Shown here: piece after piece, positions 1 to 7,851 of the stretch
Numbering within the stretch: the first letter of the stretch is position 1
Layout: each line of letters opens with the position of its first letter
Origin: Pseudomonadota bacterium
GTDB taxonomy: Bacteria > SAR324 > XYD2-FULL-50-16 > JAHJRI01
Reading direction: 5' to 3'
DNA: 25,026 nucleotides
Assembly: GCA_022360105.1 (NCBI GenBank)
Contig: JAKSDL010000115.1
Coordinates: forward strand, 1 to 25,026
Position numbers and translations under genes: made by a program
The notes under the pieces: model-generated
The model's input: only the letters and a program-made list of their open reading frames with translations
Told to the model about the DNA's origin: nothing
Databases searched by the model: none

Positions 1-1380
1 GCTACTGGAGATGATTTTCCGCTTATTGTTCGCATCAATGGAAATGACCTAATGCCTGGTGGAGTTGGCAGAAAAGAACTTCGCACCTTTGCAAAAGAAC
101 TGGTAACGGCAGGTGCTGATGCTTTAAATATCAATGTAGGCTGGCATGAAGCACGCGTTCCACAGATTGTAGCTTCCGTCCCCAGGGGTGTATACGGTTA
201 TCTGGCAAAAGGTATCAAGGATGAGGTTGATGTGCCTGTGATTGCAAGCCACCGAATCAATGACCCCCAATTAGCCCGTGAAATGATTGGCGACGGATTA
301 TGCGACCTGGTAGCCATGGGCAGGCCCCTGATTGCAGACCCTTACCTTCCTGAAAAAATTGAGCAAAGCAGGGAAAACGAGATTGTTCACTGCATTGCCT
401 GCGCTCAGGGCTGTTTTGATCACCTTTTCCAGTTAAAATCGGTCGAATGTCTTTGCAACCCAAGGGCGGGTAAAGAAAAGGAAACAGTGATAGAACCTGC
501 TTCAGCATCTAAAAAAGTGATGGTTATTGGTGGGGGCGCTGCAGGCATGAGTTCTGCCTTGGCTGCAAAAGAGAGGGGGCACGATGTGACCATCTATGAA
601 AAAACAGATCGATTGGGAGGTCAATTGTTCCTGGCAGCAGCACCTCCGGGCAGGGAGGAATTCGAAGAGTTGGCTAAAGATTTGGCTGTCCAGGTTCAGG
701 TGAACAGTATTAAAACTGTTTTTAATACGGTTGTCGATGAGAGTCTGCTCAAGCAGGAAAAACCTGATCAGGTCATCCTGGCGACAGGGGCCAAACCTCT
801 AACCATACCGGTGCCGGGAGCAGATTTACCACATGTGGTACAAGCCTGGGATGTGCTGACGGACAAAGCCATTACAGGCAAGAACGTGGTTGTAATTGGT
901 GGAGGAGCTGTTGGCGTGGAAGTCGCCTTGTTTCTCGCAGAGAAAGGCACCATGTCCGGCGACGCATTGAAATTCCTGCTTATGAACGGTGTGGAATCGG
1001 TGGACGATCTAAAGGAACTGGCTGTGCAAGGAACCAAGAAGGTGACGGTACTGGAAATGTTGGAAAAGGCCGGACAGGACATTGGACGTTCCACCCGCTG
1101 GGTGATGATGGGTGATCTTTCCCGATTTGGTGTCACTACCCATACCGAAACCAAAGCCCTGGAGATTACTCCTGAGGGTATCAGGGTGGAACGCAATGGC
1201 GAGACTGAAATGATCCCTGCAGATACCGTGGTGATGGCAACTGGATCCGTTCCCGAAAACACCCTTCAGGAAACCCTTGCCGGTTTAAGCATACCATTTG
1301 AACTTGCCGGTGATGCCAAACAGATAGGATTGGCCCTTGATGCCGTTCACCATGGGTTTGAAATGGGGCGGGCCGTTTAG
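1..1380 (+). CDS. Old Yellow Enzyme-type 2,4-dienoyl-CoA reductase / enoate reductase (5'-truncated)
   Basis: The frame is open from the first base, so the N-terminal half of the FMN barrel lies outside the window and 459 residues remain. What is visible is the end of the TIM barrel, a four-cysteine [4Fe-4S] motif with spacing C-x2-C-x3-C-x11-C (first Cys codon at about 391) followed by NPRAG, then an FAD Rossmann motif (GGGAAGMSSALAA) and a second dinucleotide motif (GGGAVGVEVALFLAEKG). This order is that of E. coli FadH, BaiCD/BaiH and clostridial enoate reductases. The stretch after the second motif (GTMSGDALKF onward) is an insert I associate with anaerobe homologues. Such enzymes reduce the C=C bond of unsaturated acyl-CoAs or enoates with NAD(P)H through FAD, Fe-S and FMN. 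The substrate cannot be told. The next gene, 280 bp downstream on the same strand, also acts on acyl-CoA. Confidence 0.9.
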   Translation, partial: ATGDDFPLIVRINGNDLMPGGVGRKELRTFAKELVTAGADALNINVGWHEARVPQIVASVPRGVYGYLAKGIKDEVDVPVIASHRINDPQLAREMIGDGLCDLVAMGRPLIADPYLPEKIEQSRENEIVHCIACAQGCFDHLFQLKSVECLCNPRAGKEKETVIEPASASKKVMVIGGGAAGMSSALAAKERGHDVTIYEKTDRLGGQLFLAAAPPGREEFEELAKDLAVQVQVNSIKTVFNTVVDESLLKQEKPDQVILATGAKPLTIPVPGADLPHVVQAWDVLTDKAITGKNVVVIGGGAVGVEVALFLAEKGTMSGDALKFLLMNGVESVDDLKELAVQGTKKVTVLEMLEKAGQDIGRSTRWVMMGDLSRFGVTTHTETKALEITPEGIRVERNGETEMIPADTVVMATGSVPENTLQETLAGLSIPFELAGDAKQIGLALDAVHHGFEMGRAV

Positions 1381-1453
1381 CTCGAAAATTTTGAGATCAA
1401 CTTCCAGGCTTTGTGATATTACAATCTTGCCATCGTGTGGAAAAGTTGATTTA

Positions 1454-1536
1454 TTGTCATTCCGGGCTTGACCCGGAATCCATTGTGCCCCATGCAAAGT
1501 CAATGAATAGACTCCGGATTGATTCCGGAGCGACAA
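1454..1536. repeat. Palindromic intergenic repeat, family C (copy 1)
   Basis: Imperfect palindrome that opens with TTGTCATTCCGGGCTTGACC and closes with GATTCCGGAGCGACAA, the ends being near reverse complements. The left arm recurs in inverted orientation at 24868-24894 with a single base inserted. It lies in the 277-bp gap between the reductase and the racemase-like gene and could fold as a hairpin in the transcript. Repeats of this GTCATTCCGGG type are widespread in proteobacterial spacers. Confidence 0.7.
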
Positions 1537-1556
1537 GTATGGCTTTTTGTCGGGTT

Positions 1557-1606
1557 GTAGGGTGGGTCAAGCGAGCCGGATTCACCAACTTTCATTGCAA
1601 CACAAT
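1557..1606 (-). repeat. Intergenic repeat, family B (copy 1)
   Basis: A 50-bp element whose plus strand begins GTAGGGTGGGTCAAGCGAGC. By direct alignment it matches 15950-15999 in opposite orientation at 41 of 50 positions. It also begins with a GTAG tetranucleotide. No coding function is seen. Confidence 0.65.
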
Positions 1607-1657
1607 CTGTTTACCGATCTACCTGAAAATTAAAGAACAAAAAAAGGAGAAGAGAAA

Positions 1658-2791
1658 ATGGGACCGCTAAGAGGAATGCGGGTTGTTGAGATAGGAAGTA
1701 TCGGTCCCGGTCCTTTCTGTGCTCAAATGCTTGCAGATATGGGTGCGGATATAATCAGGATCGACCGCAAGGTATCGACTGAAAACCCACTTAACTCCAT
1801 GTTTAACACTATGCTGCGCAGTCGTCGTTCTGTGACAGTTGATCTAAAAAAATCTGAAGGCGTGGAAACCGTCCTTAGATTAATTGAAAAGGCTGATGCT
1901 TTGGTAGAAGGATTTAGGCCCGGTGTTACCGAAAGACTTGGCATTGGACCTGTTGTCAGCCTTAAAAGAAATCCCAAACTGATTTACGGCCGAATGACCG
2001 GTTGGGGGCAGACCGGTCCTTTGTCCGAAGCAGCCGGCCATGATATTAATTACATTGCTCTTTCGGGCGCCCTGCATGCCATTGGCCACAAGGGTAAAGA
2101 ACCTGTTCCACCATTAAACCTGGTTGGAGATTTTGGCGGCGGCGGTATGATGCTGGCGTTTGGTATTATGTGTGCCCTGTTTGAAGCTCAGCAATCAGGC
2201 AAAGGTCAGGTTGTCGATGCTTCCATGGTGGAAGGATCTGCCGCCATGCTTAGTATGTTTTATGGTATGATGGCAGCAGGTGGCTGGTCCGATCAAAGAG
2301 GGACCAATCTTTTGGATGGTGGCGCACACTTTTACAGTACCTATGAAACATCGGACAATAAATGGATTGCTGTTGGCGCCATTGAGCCGCAATTTTACAA
2401 ATTGTTATTGGAAAAAGCGGAAATCATCGATCCGGCATTCGAAAACCAGATGGATAGCTCCAAATGGCCGGAATTAAAAGAAATGCTGGCAGCGATTTTT
2501 AAAACCAAAACCAGGGATGAATGGTGTGACCTTTTAGAAGGCACCGATGCCTGCTTTTCACCGGTTTTAAGTTTCTCAGAAGCAGCCCGGCATCCTCACA
2601 ATGTAGCGAGACAATCATTTGTAGAGGTCGATGGTATCAAGCAACCTGCGCCAGCTCCGAAATTCAGTCGCACAAAACCGGAAATACAAGGTCCGCCTCC
2701 TACCCCCGGCCAACACAATGAAACAGCCCTGGTCGATTGGGGTTTTGATGCCGATGAGATTCGGAAACTGATTGAGGATGGTGTCGTATAA
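1658..2791 (+). CDS. CaiB/BaiF family III CoA-transferase fold, alpha-methylacyl-CoA racemase-like
   Basis: The 377-aa protein starts at an ATG preceded by AAAAAGGAGAAGAGAAA, a strong ribosome site. Sequence typical of the CaiB/BaiF fold includes the N-terminal [20 protein letters not shown] and VDLKKSEG. Three residues that catalyse racemisation in Mycobacterium tuberculosis MCR (His126, Asp156, Glu241) appear here with a constant offset of two: His128 in AAGHDINY, Asp158 in [10 protein letters not shown] and Glu243 in GAIEPQFY. This favours racemisation of 2-methylacyl-CoA thioesters over CoA transfer. The enzyme would interconvert 2R and 2S forms so that branched or steroid side-chain acyl-CoAs can enter beta-oxidation. 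The upstream dienoyl-CoA reductase fits that role. The substrate is inferred, and family III CoA transfer remains possible. Confidence 0.88.
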   Translation: MGPLRGMRVVEIGSIGPGPFCAQMLADMGADIIRIDRKVSTENPLNSMFNTMLRSRRSVTVDLKKSEGVETVLRLIEKADALVEGFRPGVTERLGIGPVVSLKRNPKLIYGRMTGWGQTGPLSEAAGHDINYIALSGALHAIGHKGKEPVPPLNLVGDFGGGGMMLAFGIMCALFEAQQSGKGQVVDASMVEGSAAMLSMFYGMMAAGGWSDQRGTNLLDGGAHFYSTYETSDNKWIAVGAIEPQFYKLLLEKAEIIDPAFENQMDSSKWPELKEMLAAIFKTKTRDEWCDLLEGTDACFSPVLSFSEAARHPHNVARQSFVEVDGIKQPAPAPKFSRTKPEIQGPPPTPGQHNETALVDWGFDADEIRKLIEDGVV

Positions 2792-2796
2792 ATGCT

Positions 2797-2944
2797 GATG
2801 ATGGGTAACGAGTTACCCATCCTACATTACTATTCACCACTTTTGCCTATATGTAGGATGGGTAAGTCCTCAAAAGGTAAATCACCAAACTCCGACATTT
2901 CAAATACCGGTAGAGATATCTGACAACGGATAAATTTACCCATC
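2797..2944. repeat. REP pair (BIME-like), family A
   Basis: Two facing REP units. The first is a perfect 10-bp-arm hairpin at 2800-2821 (GATGGGTAAC, 2-nt loop, GTTACCCATC) followed by CTAC, so its GTAG head reads on the minus strand. The second starts GTAGGATGGGTAA at 2853 and its matching arm TTACCCATC lies at 2936-2944. The first hairpin sits 8 bp after the racemase stop codon and could also shape the 3' end of that transcript. Confidence 0.75.
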
Positions 2945-2974
2945 AATTACTTGTTTCTCATCCTATTAAACAAT

Positions 2975-3325
2975 ATGCACGAACTACCCGTAACAGAAAA
3001 AATTCTTGACATCATTGTCGCACATGCCAAACGCAACAATGTCCAAAAAGTTGTTGGTATTAGCCTCCGGGTAGGTGAGTTGAGCGATTTGGAAGACGAG
3101 TGGATTCAACATTATTTTAGTTATCTGGCCAAAGACACGGTAGCCGCAGAAGCCAGACTTAAGATCGAAAGGGTTCCGGTTATTATGTCCTGCAACGCTT
3201 GCTCCCATCAATTCCAGATCGATGTGAAGGAAGTGAAGGACATTAAATGCCCGGAATGCAGTGAAAAAAAATGTTCCCTGGTCTCTGGCAAAGAATATTA
3301 CATCAAAGATATGGAGGTGATCTGA
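2975..3325 (+). CDS. hypA: Hydrogenase nickel-insertion protein HypA
   Basis: The 116-aa protein begins MHELPVTEKI. HypA needs the N-terminal Met-His-Glu because His2 binds nickel, so I chose the ATG at 2975 rather than the TTG eight codons upstream. The structural zinc site appears as Cys73-x2-Cys76 and Cys92-x2-Cys95. HypA takes up nickel in the cytoplasm and, with the GTPase HypB, delivers it to the large subunit of [NiFe]-hydrogenases. The stop codon overlaps the hypB start by one base (TGATG), so the two are translationally coupled. No hydrogenase structural gene or hypCDEF is in view. Confidence 0.94.
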   Translation: MHELPVTEKILDIIVAHAKRNNVQKVVGISLRVGELSDLEDEWIQHYFSYLAKDTVAAEARLKIERVPVIMSCNACSHQFQIDVKEVKDIKCPECSEKKCSLVSGKEYYIKDMEVI

Positions 3326-3990
3326 TGGAAGAGGTAAGACTGATTGAAGTAAAAGAAGACATCATGTCCGATAATGCTGTGAAAGCCGATGAATTGAGGG
3401 CTGAATTAAAAGAACAAGGCACCTATCTGATTAACCTGATGTCTTCGCCGGGTGCAGGGAAAACCACTTTGATCCTAAAAACCGTTGAAGCCATTGGAGG
3501 ACGGATCAAAGTCGGCGTCATGGAGGCAGATATCGATTCCAAGGTCGATGCCGAAAAAATCGCAGCCCGGGGAATTGAAGCTGTGCAGCTTCGTACGGGA
3601 GGTTTCTGTCATCTGGATGCGAACATGGTGACCAAAGGGTTGGACGCCATGAATGTATCGGAATTAGACCTGATTATCATTGAAAACGTGGGAAATCTTG
3701 TGTGTCCGGCAGAATTTGATACAGGAGCGACAAAAAATATCATGATTCTAAGCGTTCCGGAAGGTGATGACAAACCCCTAAAATACCCACTCATGTTCAC
3801 CGTTTCCGACGTGATGATCATCCATAAAACCGATTACCTGACCCTTTCCGATTTTAATGTAGAGCTGGCCAGGGAACGCGCTACATCGCTCAATCCCAAT
3901 ATTAAAATCTTTGAAATTTCGAGCAGGACAGGTGAAGGAAGTCAAGAACTGGCTGACTGGCTGGTTGAAGAGGTAAAAGCCTATCAATAA
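3325..3990 (+). CDS. hypB: Hydrogenase nickel-incorporation GTPase HypB
   Basis: The 221-aa protein starts at the ATG overlapping the hypA stop, with GGAGGT just upstream. It has a P-loop at residues 40-48 (SSPGAGKTT), the GGFCHLDA motif with Cys95/His96, and ENVGNLVCPAEFD with Cys127, which form the GTPase-linked metal site. The N-terminal CxxCGC motif of E. coli HypB and the poly-His stretch of other homologues are both absent, so this is the minimal form that relies on the G-domain site. It hydrolyses GTP to hand nickel on with HypA. Downstream, a short TGTATC/GATACA inverted repeat (4000-4022) is a weak candidate for a 3'-end hairpin. Confidence 0.94.
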   Translation: MEEVRLIEVKEDIMSDNAVKADELRAELKEQGTYLINLMSSPGAGKTTLILKTVEAIGGRIKVGVMEADIDSKVDAEKIAARGIEAVQLRTGGFCHLDANMVTKGLDAMNVSELDLIIIENVGNLVCPAEFDTGATKNIMILSVPEGDDKPLKYPLMFTVSDVMIIHKTDYLTLSDFNVELARERATSLNPNIKIFEISSRTGEGSQELADWLVEEVKAYQ

Positions 3991-4183
3991 TTATTGCCCT
4001 GTATCTTTTTCATTTTGATACACTTTTGTTCATAAAGATGGGAAGCCTGAACGCAACCTCTAAGGTTCCGGGCAGAGTTGAAAATGAAAACATACGGCCC
4101 CCTCATCCCTGGGATTCGATACAACGGGGATGAAACTGGTTCGTGAATAGAGTGCATATTGCCGGCTATCCATTCTTAAAAGA

Positions 4184-4681
4184 TCAAACACCAACCTGCT
4201 CTATCTTGTCATCCACATCAAACTGATAATCCTTGTCTTTTACCGTAAGGACCGGCTGTGGCGAGTATCGCACCACTTTTTCAGCAACGCTGCCCATCAA
4301 GATATGCTTGATTCCGGTATGACCATGAGTCCCCATGATGATGATATCGGTCTCATTTTCTTTGGCATAGCGAATGATCTCGGTAAAAGGATCGCCTTTG
4401 GCATTCACCAGCTTAACTGGAATCTCCGAATCCGCCACAGTATCCCAGAATTCTTTCAACTCAGCTTCAGCTCGCTTGGTTGATTCCAAAACAAGTTTTT
4501 GATGGAGCTCCGGCGAAAAATAACCATAGTCGTTTAACACCGCCAGAGGCTCTGTCGGAGTGACCAGGAGCAAGGTTAGTTTGGCCTGGAACTGCTTGGC
4601 AAATTTAATCGCATAATTGGTTGCTTCTTTTGACAATTCCGAGCAATCAGTAGGAACCAGAATATTGTTTAGATTGATCAT
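4184..4681 (-). CDS. Universal stress protein UspA family
   Basis: The 165-aa protein matches the usual length of a single Usp domain. I chose the ATG at 4681 (MINLNNILVPTD) because GAGGAGGAATT stands directly before it; an ATG seven codons upstream lacks this. The N-terminal ILVPTD strand and the nucleotide-binding motif G-x2-G-x9-G-S at residues 117-131 (MGTHGHTG to MGSV) indicate an ATP-binding Usp. Usp proteins accumulate under starvation or stress and act as cytoplasmic dimers; the client is unknown. It is a single gene convergent with hypAB. Confidence 0.92.
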   Translation of the reverse strand: MINLNNILVPTDCSELSKEATNYAIKFAKQFQAKLTLLLVTPTEPLAVLNDYGYFSPELHQKLVLESTKRAEAELKEFWDTVADSEIPVKLVNAKGDPFTEIIRYAKENETDIIIMGTHGHTGIKHILMGSVAEKVVRYSPQPVLTVKDKDYQFDVDDKIEQVGV

Positions 4682-4983
4682 AATTCCTCCTCTACAAAGC
4701 AAAACGTTGGGAAGATTAACTGCCCCCTTCTAGATAATTAGCTGAAAAAACTATATTTTCACCAATTCTCAATCGCGAAAGCAGATGATTGAAACTAAAC
4801 CTGGATTTCGAACAACAAATGCTCTATTTGTTGCGGTTACCCGTTATTATCATACTAAAAATCGACTTTGGATTCAATGGATAATCAAATTACCATACCA
4901 TCTCGTCAGGTCAGATAATATCCACCTTTGATGGTCTTAAAGAGAACCATTCGGGAATCTTGACCTCCTTTTCCCATAGTTAG

Positions 4984-5019
4984 TTGGCGGGTTCGTCGCT
5001 TCGCTCCTTAACCTACCAA
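4984..5019. repeat. REP-like hairpin (variant)
   Basis: Inverted arms TTGGCGGGTT and AACCTACCAA (8 of 10 bases pair) surround a 16-base loop rich in CGCTTCGCTC. It resembles the family B repeats in composition but is too diverged to assign firmly. Confidence 0.5.
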
Positions 5020-5074
5020 TATCCTTCAAGCGCCTATAAGCTAATGCGGCTGCCAACAGGCTATTAGTCCGGTT

Positions 5075-5179
5075 GATGGGCAACAGGTTGCCCATCCTAC
5101 AGATTATCAACTCTTTCACCCCCTCAGCATCCAAACCTTTAGATCCGGTTGTAGGATAGGCCGGCGCAGCCTGTCCATC
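5075..5179. repeat. REP pair (BIME-like), family A
   Basis: The left unit is a perfect hairpin, GATGGGCAAC then 2 nt then GTTGCCCATC, followed by CTAC at 5097-5100. The right unit has GTAG at 5151-5154 and a weaker hairpin (GATAGGC with GTCCATC) ending at 5179. The GTAG heads face each other across a 50-bp spacer. It lies 19 bp beyond the end of the CoA-transferase operon and may act as its transcript end. Confidence 0.72.
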
Positions 5180-5197
5180 AAGCCACAATAACCGCTG

Positions 5198-5965
5198 CTA
5201 TCTGCCAATCACATAGCGATACGGATCTACTTCTTCTCTTAAAATGTTTAGTTCTTTTTCGGTTGGTGGCCGGGTTTCTTCCAACTTTTTGGTCTGCAGC
5301 AACTCAAATCCGCAATTGTCCTGTACATCTTTAAACGAATATCCCGGATTTAAGGAAAATACCCTCATGCGTTTGGAATCGGGTTCGAAATCCATGACGG
5401 CCATATTGGTGATAATTTTGTAAGGTCCTGTGCCTGTGGGTAAACCGGACTTTTCCCGGGAGTCTCCTCCTTCCAGCCAGCCAGGGGTGGTTAAAAAATC
5501 GAGTTTTTCAACGAATCGCCTCTTATCCTGGGGCGTCATGACCATCATGCGCCAGCAGAACGAAGCAAAATCGTTGGCTCCTCCGCTGCCTGGTAATCGC
5601 ACTTTTGGTTTTTTGTAATCACCAATCACAGTGGAATTTAAATTCCCGTATTTGTCGATTTGAGCACCACCCAAAAAGGTATAATCAACAAATCCCCTGG
5701 CACAGGATTCCATAGCATCACCCATGCTCCCAGCCTTAACCGCTTCATAAAACGTGCGTGAATCGCCCACGGAAATTGGCATTTCAGGAAGACGGGGACT
5801 TATACCACCTGCTTCGAACATAATCACCAATTCAGGTGCATTCATCTTTTGGGCAAGCATGGCCGCCGCACAAGGAGCTCCGGTGCCCACGCCCACTGTA
5901 GAGCCATTTTCCAGTTCTCTGGAGGCTACGGCAATCATCATTTCCATTTCATTGTATTCAGCCAT
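5198..5965 (-). CDS. gctB: CoA-transferase family I, beta subunit (GctB-like)
   Basis: The 255-aa protein follows the recalled pattern of Acidaminococcus glutaconate CoA-transferase subunit B along its length: GGAQIDKYGNLNSTVIGDY, GSGGAND, KRRFVEKLDFLTTPGW and a C-terminal REEVDP. Glu51 in IMFEAGG aligns with the catalytic glutamate of GctB (Glu54), so a true CoA-transferase is likely; the related IpdB hydrolases of steroid degradation have lost that residue. Its ATG lies 2 bp after the alpha-subunit stop, with GGGAGGATTAATT as ribosome site. The enzyme would move CoA between acetyl-CoA or another acyl-CoA and a free acid, which may be glutaconate or another carboxylate. Confidence 0.88.
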   Translation of the reverse strand: MAEYNEMEMMIAVASRELENGSTVGVGTGAPCAAAMLAQKMNAPELVIMFEAGGISPRLPEMPISVGDSRTFYEAVKAGSMGDAMESCARGFVDYTFLGGAQIDKYGNLNSTVIGDYKKPKVRLPGSGGANDFASFCWRMMVMTPQDKRRFVEKLDFLTTPGWLEGGDSREKSGLPTGTGPYKIITNMAVMDFEPDSKRMRVFSLNPGYSFKDVQDNCGFELLQTKKLEETRPPTEKELNILREEVDPYRYVIGR

Positions 5966-5967
5966 AA

Positions 5968-6957
5968 TTAATCCTCCCTAAACAGCAACATTTCTTTAGC
6001 TCGCAGATCCCTCATTTTTTTAGAGCCACCATTTAGATTAATGTAATCCTCATGGTTTTCACATTCGTAAATGTTTCTTTTAATAAAATTATCGAATGCT
6101 CCAGGGTCTTTGTCGGTAGTCAGCCACTCCTTGAGATGCACTTCATCGGAGAAATATTCGTAGGGCATTGTGCCGGGATAAGCACCGTAAGGCACTTCAC
6201 AAACGGCATCGACAAGATAGTAAGGTATGTCTGTTGCGGTGGGATCTCGTTTAATTTCGTCATTGCTGATCAGCCTTTCCGTGGTAATGATCAATCGCTT
6301 GGAAGCGCTTGCCAGATCAAGATCGGAAACGGCAATCCCTTTAAAACGTGAATTCCCATAAATGTCAGCTTCATGCACGTGAACGATGGCCACATCAAGA
6401 TACAAGGCAGGCAACAGGACCATTTTCTTGCCCGTAAAAGGACATTCAGCCAGTTTCGCAGCACTTTTTTTAAAGGTCTCGGTACCCATGAGATTCCTGG
6501 CTGGAAGATAGGGAACCCCCTGGGCAGCTGCTTTCATGCGGACGGTCAAACAATAATTGGTCCATTCAGTAACTTTTACTTTTCCGCTCTCCAGGTATCG
6601 TCTTGAACAGGCTGATAACCCCCTGGCTTCCAATCCGACTACGTATGCCGCATCCAATCGGTCATAAACTTCCCCGGCACTCAGAATCTGCATGTCATGA
6701 GTCGAGGTGTGGCCTGCAAAACCCAGGTTCTTTTTTTTCTGTCTCACAATTTCATGACAGGCAGCCACAGGCGTACGATTGGCACCAAAGCCTCCAATCC
6801 CCAGGTAGTCGCCATCTCGTACAAACGTTGAGACTGCATCTTTTAATTCCATCACCTTGTTCACCATCTTCCGGTCCTTTTCACGGAAGAACGCCCTGGC
6901 AATATCAGGATCGGGATTGGTGAACAGTTCTCCCTCCCCCTGGTCGATGATATTCAC
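5968..6957 (-). CDS. gctA: CoA-transferase family I, alpha subunit (GctA-like)
   Basis: The 329-aa protein starts with GTG, chosen because TTGGAGATTGATTT precedes it; an internal Met at residue 31 (MVNKVMELKDAV) is where shorter homologues begin, so the first 30 residues are less certain. VMELKDAVSTFVRDGDYLG, GGFGANRTP, RRDPT-like KRDPTATDIP, YGAYPG and NHEDYINLNG match the recalled GctA pattern. The alpha subunit pairs with the downstream beta subunit, which supplies the catalytic glutamate. It is the first gene of a two-gene minus-strand operon. Substrate identity is not visible. Confidence 0.87.
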   Translation of the reverse strand: MNIIDQGEGELFTNPDPDIARAFFREKDRKMVNKVMELKDAVSTFVRDGDYLGIGGFGANRTPVAACHEIVRQKKKNLGFAGHTSTHDMQILSAGEVYDRLDAAYVVGLEARGLSACSRRYLESGKVKVTEWTNYCLTVRMKAAAQGVPYLPARNLMGTETFKKSAAKLAECPFTGKKMVLLPALYLDVAIVHVHEADIYGNSRFKGIAVSDLDLASASKRLIITTERLISNDEIKRDPTATDIPYYLVDAVCEVPYGAYPGTMPYEYFSDEVHLKEWLTTDKDPGAFDNFIKRNIYECENHEDYINLNGGSKKMRDLRAKEMLLFRED

Positions 6958-7091
6958 AAATCAATCTCCAATAATTATTAACACATGGATTCGCCAAATG
7001 ACGAAATAATCATAACATATCACTAGTTATTGATTCCCATCTATAGCGATTCCACGAATTGGTTGTCAATTTGTTCAATCATATTTGCGCG

Positions 7092-7125
7092 GGCCGGTCG
7101 TTGCGCTCTCCGCGAAAGACCGGGC
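7092..7125. repeat. GC-rich hairpin downstream of a small gene
   Basis: GGCCGGTC and GACCGGGC pair over 7 of 8 bases around an 18-base loop. The second arm touches the stop codon of the small gene that ends at 7125. It may be a terminator-like hairpin or another palindromic repeat; there is no T run. Confidence 0.45.
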
Positions 7126-7361
7126 TAAAGTGCAGCAATTAAAAACCCAAGACCTACTGACACCATGTACCACACTATTGATTTGATTATTCCCAACGCC
7201 TTAAGATTATAAAAAACATCTGCATCGTCTTTTGAGTCCGTGGATTGTGGAGAAATCAGATATTTGATTACAGCGCCTGCAGTTACATTTGGTTTGTGAC
7301 GACAGGTTGCTTTTCGACTTCCACCCGGATGACAAATCAGCTTTTCTGCATGTGTGCTCAT
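7125..7361 (-). CDS. Small single-helix membrane protein of unknown function
   Basis: This short frame encodes 78 residues. AAAGGAGGT stands three bases before the chosen ATG at 7361; a second ATG at 7364 directly abuts the ribosome site and would add one residue. The first 55 residues are polar, with two cysteines and several His/Lys/Arg. The C-terminus is one hydrophobic segment (SIVWYMVSVGLGFLIAAL), so it would be a tail-anchored membrane protein. I do not recognise a family. It stands alone between the CoA-transferase operon and the FabK-like gene. It may be spurious, but the ribosome site and a clean C-terminal helix favour a real gene. Confidence 0.42.
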   Translation of the reverse strand: MSTHAEKLICHPGGSRKATCRHKPNVTAGAVIKYLISPQSTDSKDDADVFYNLKALGIIKSIVWYMVSVGLGFLIAAL

Positions 7362-7851
7362 CATACCTCCTTTACTCGTTTTGAGTGATTGTTTGTTACT
7401 TCTATATTAAACCCGGTAGATATGATTTCCTAATAGTTAAATTGGATGGCAACCATAAGAAATGCTGATTAACACTCCCCCTTTTACTAACGAAATAAGT
7501 TCGCATGAATTCGCTTGTTTTCTTTTAAATATAGCAAGTATATCGATGATCCTCTTTCCATGTCCGCTGAATCGGGGTATTCTGTAAAATATTCCAGGCA
7601 GTTCCGCCTCTCCGGTGATCACTGTATCGATCAATATCATTTTGAAGCGATCGCTTGGGATGAGAAAAGAAACAATAGGTGAAAAATTCAATTGGCGGTA
7701 AAAATTGTTCGCTTTTTGCAGTGTAATTTGGTTATTGTTTTGATAAAAGCAGCGCCTGCTGTCATGGGCGTTAAAAATATTCAGTTTGGAAATTAAAGGG
7801 GAAAATAAACAGGCAGCAACCCGATTTTCGCTGCAAAATAAAGGATTATTC
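7362..7851. other. Gene-free spacer of about 490 bp
   Basis: I see no supportable gene. A minus-strand frame over 7437-7865 has no ribosome site or recognisable sequence and runs into the start of the next gene. The stretch should hold divergent promoters for the small membrane protein and the FabK-like gene. The only local structure I note is a 12-bp perfect palindrome AAGCGATCGCTT at 7645-7656. Confidence 0.5.

Larger units (their letters stand above)
4703..5197. other. Gene-free spacer with three palindromic repeats
   Basis: No credible gene is present. The stretch next to the stress-protein start (4703-4860) is AT-rich and should hold its promoter, but I cannot name convincing -35/-10 boxes. 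An AGGAGG core read on the minus strand near 4965 is followed only by a 14-codon frame. The rest is repeat DNA (4984-5019, 5075-5100, 5151-5179). Confidence 0.6.

Noticed and set aside
768..1262. Minus-strand 164-codon frame inside the reductase gene
   Set aside because: Lies opposite a strongly supported coding region and shows a Ser/Thr/Pro-rich composition typical of antisense frames.
1413..1670. Plus-strand 85-codon frame before the racemase-like gene
   Set aside because: It runs through two intergenic repeats and overlaps the start and ribosome site of the next gene.
4937..5188. Minus-strand 83-codon frame
   Set aside because: Made mostly of REP sequence, with no start signal.
5198..6957. 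Assignment as IpdA/IpdB steroid ring hydrolase
   Set aside because: The beta subunit keeps the catalytic glutamate expected of true CoA-transferases, and both subunits follow the GctA/GctB pattern more closely.
7645..7656. AAGCGATCGCTT palindrome resembling the cyanobacterial HIP1 core
   Set aside because: A single copy in a non-cyanobacterial context; most likely chance.
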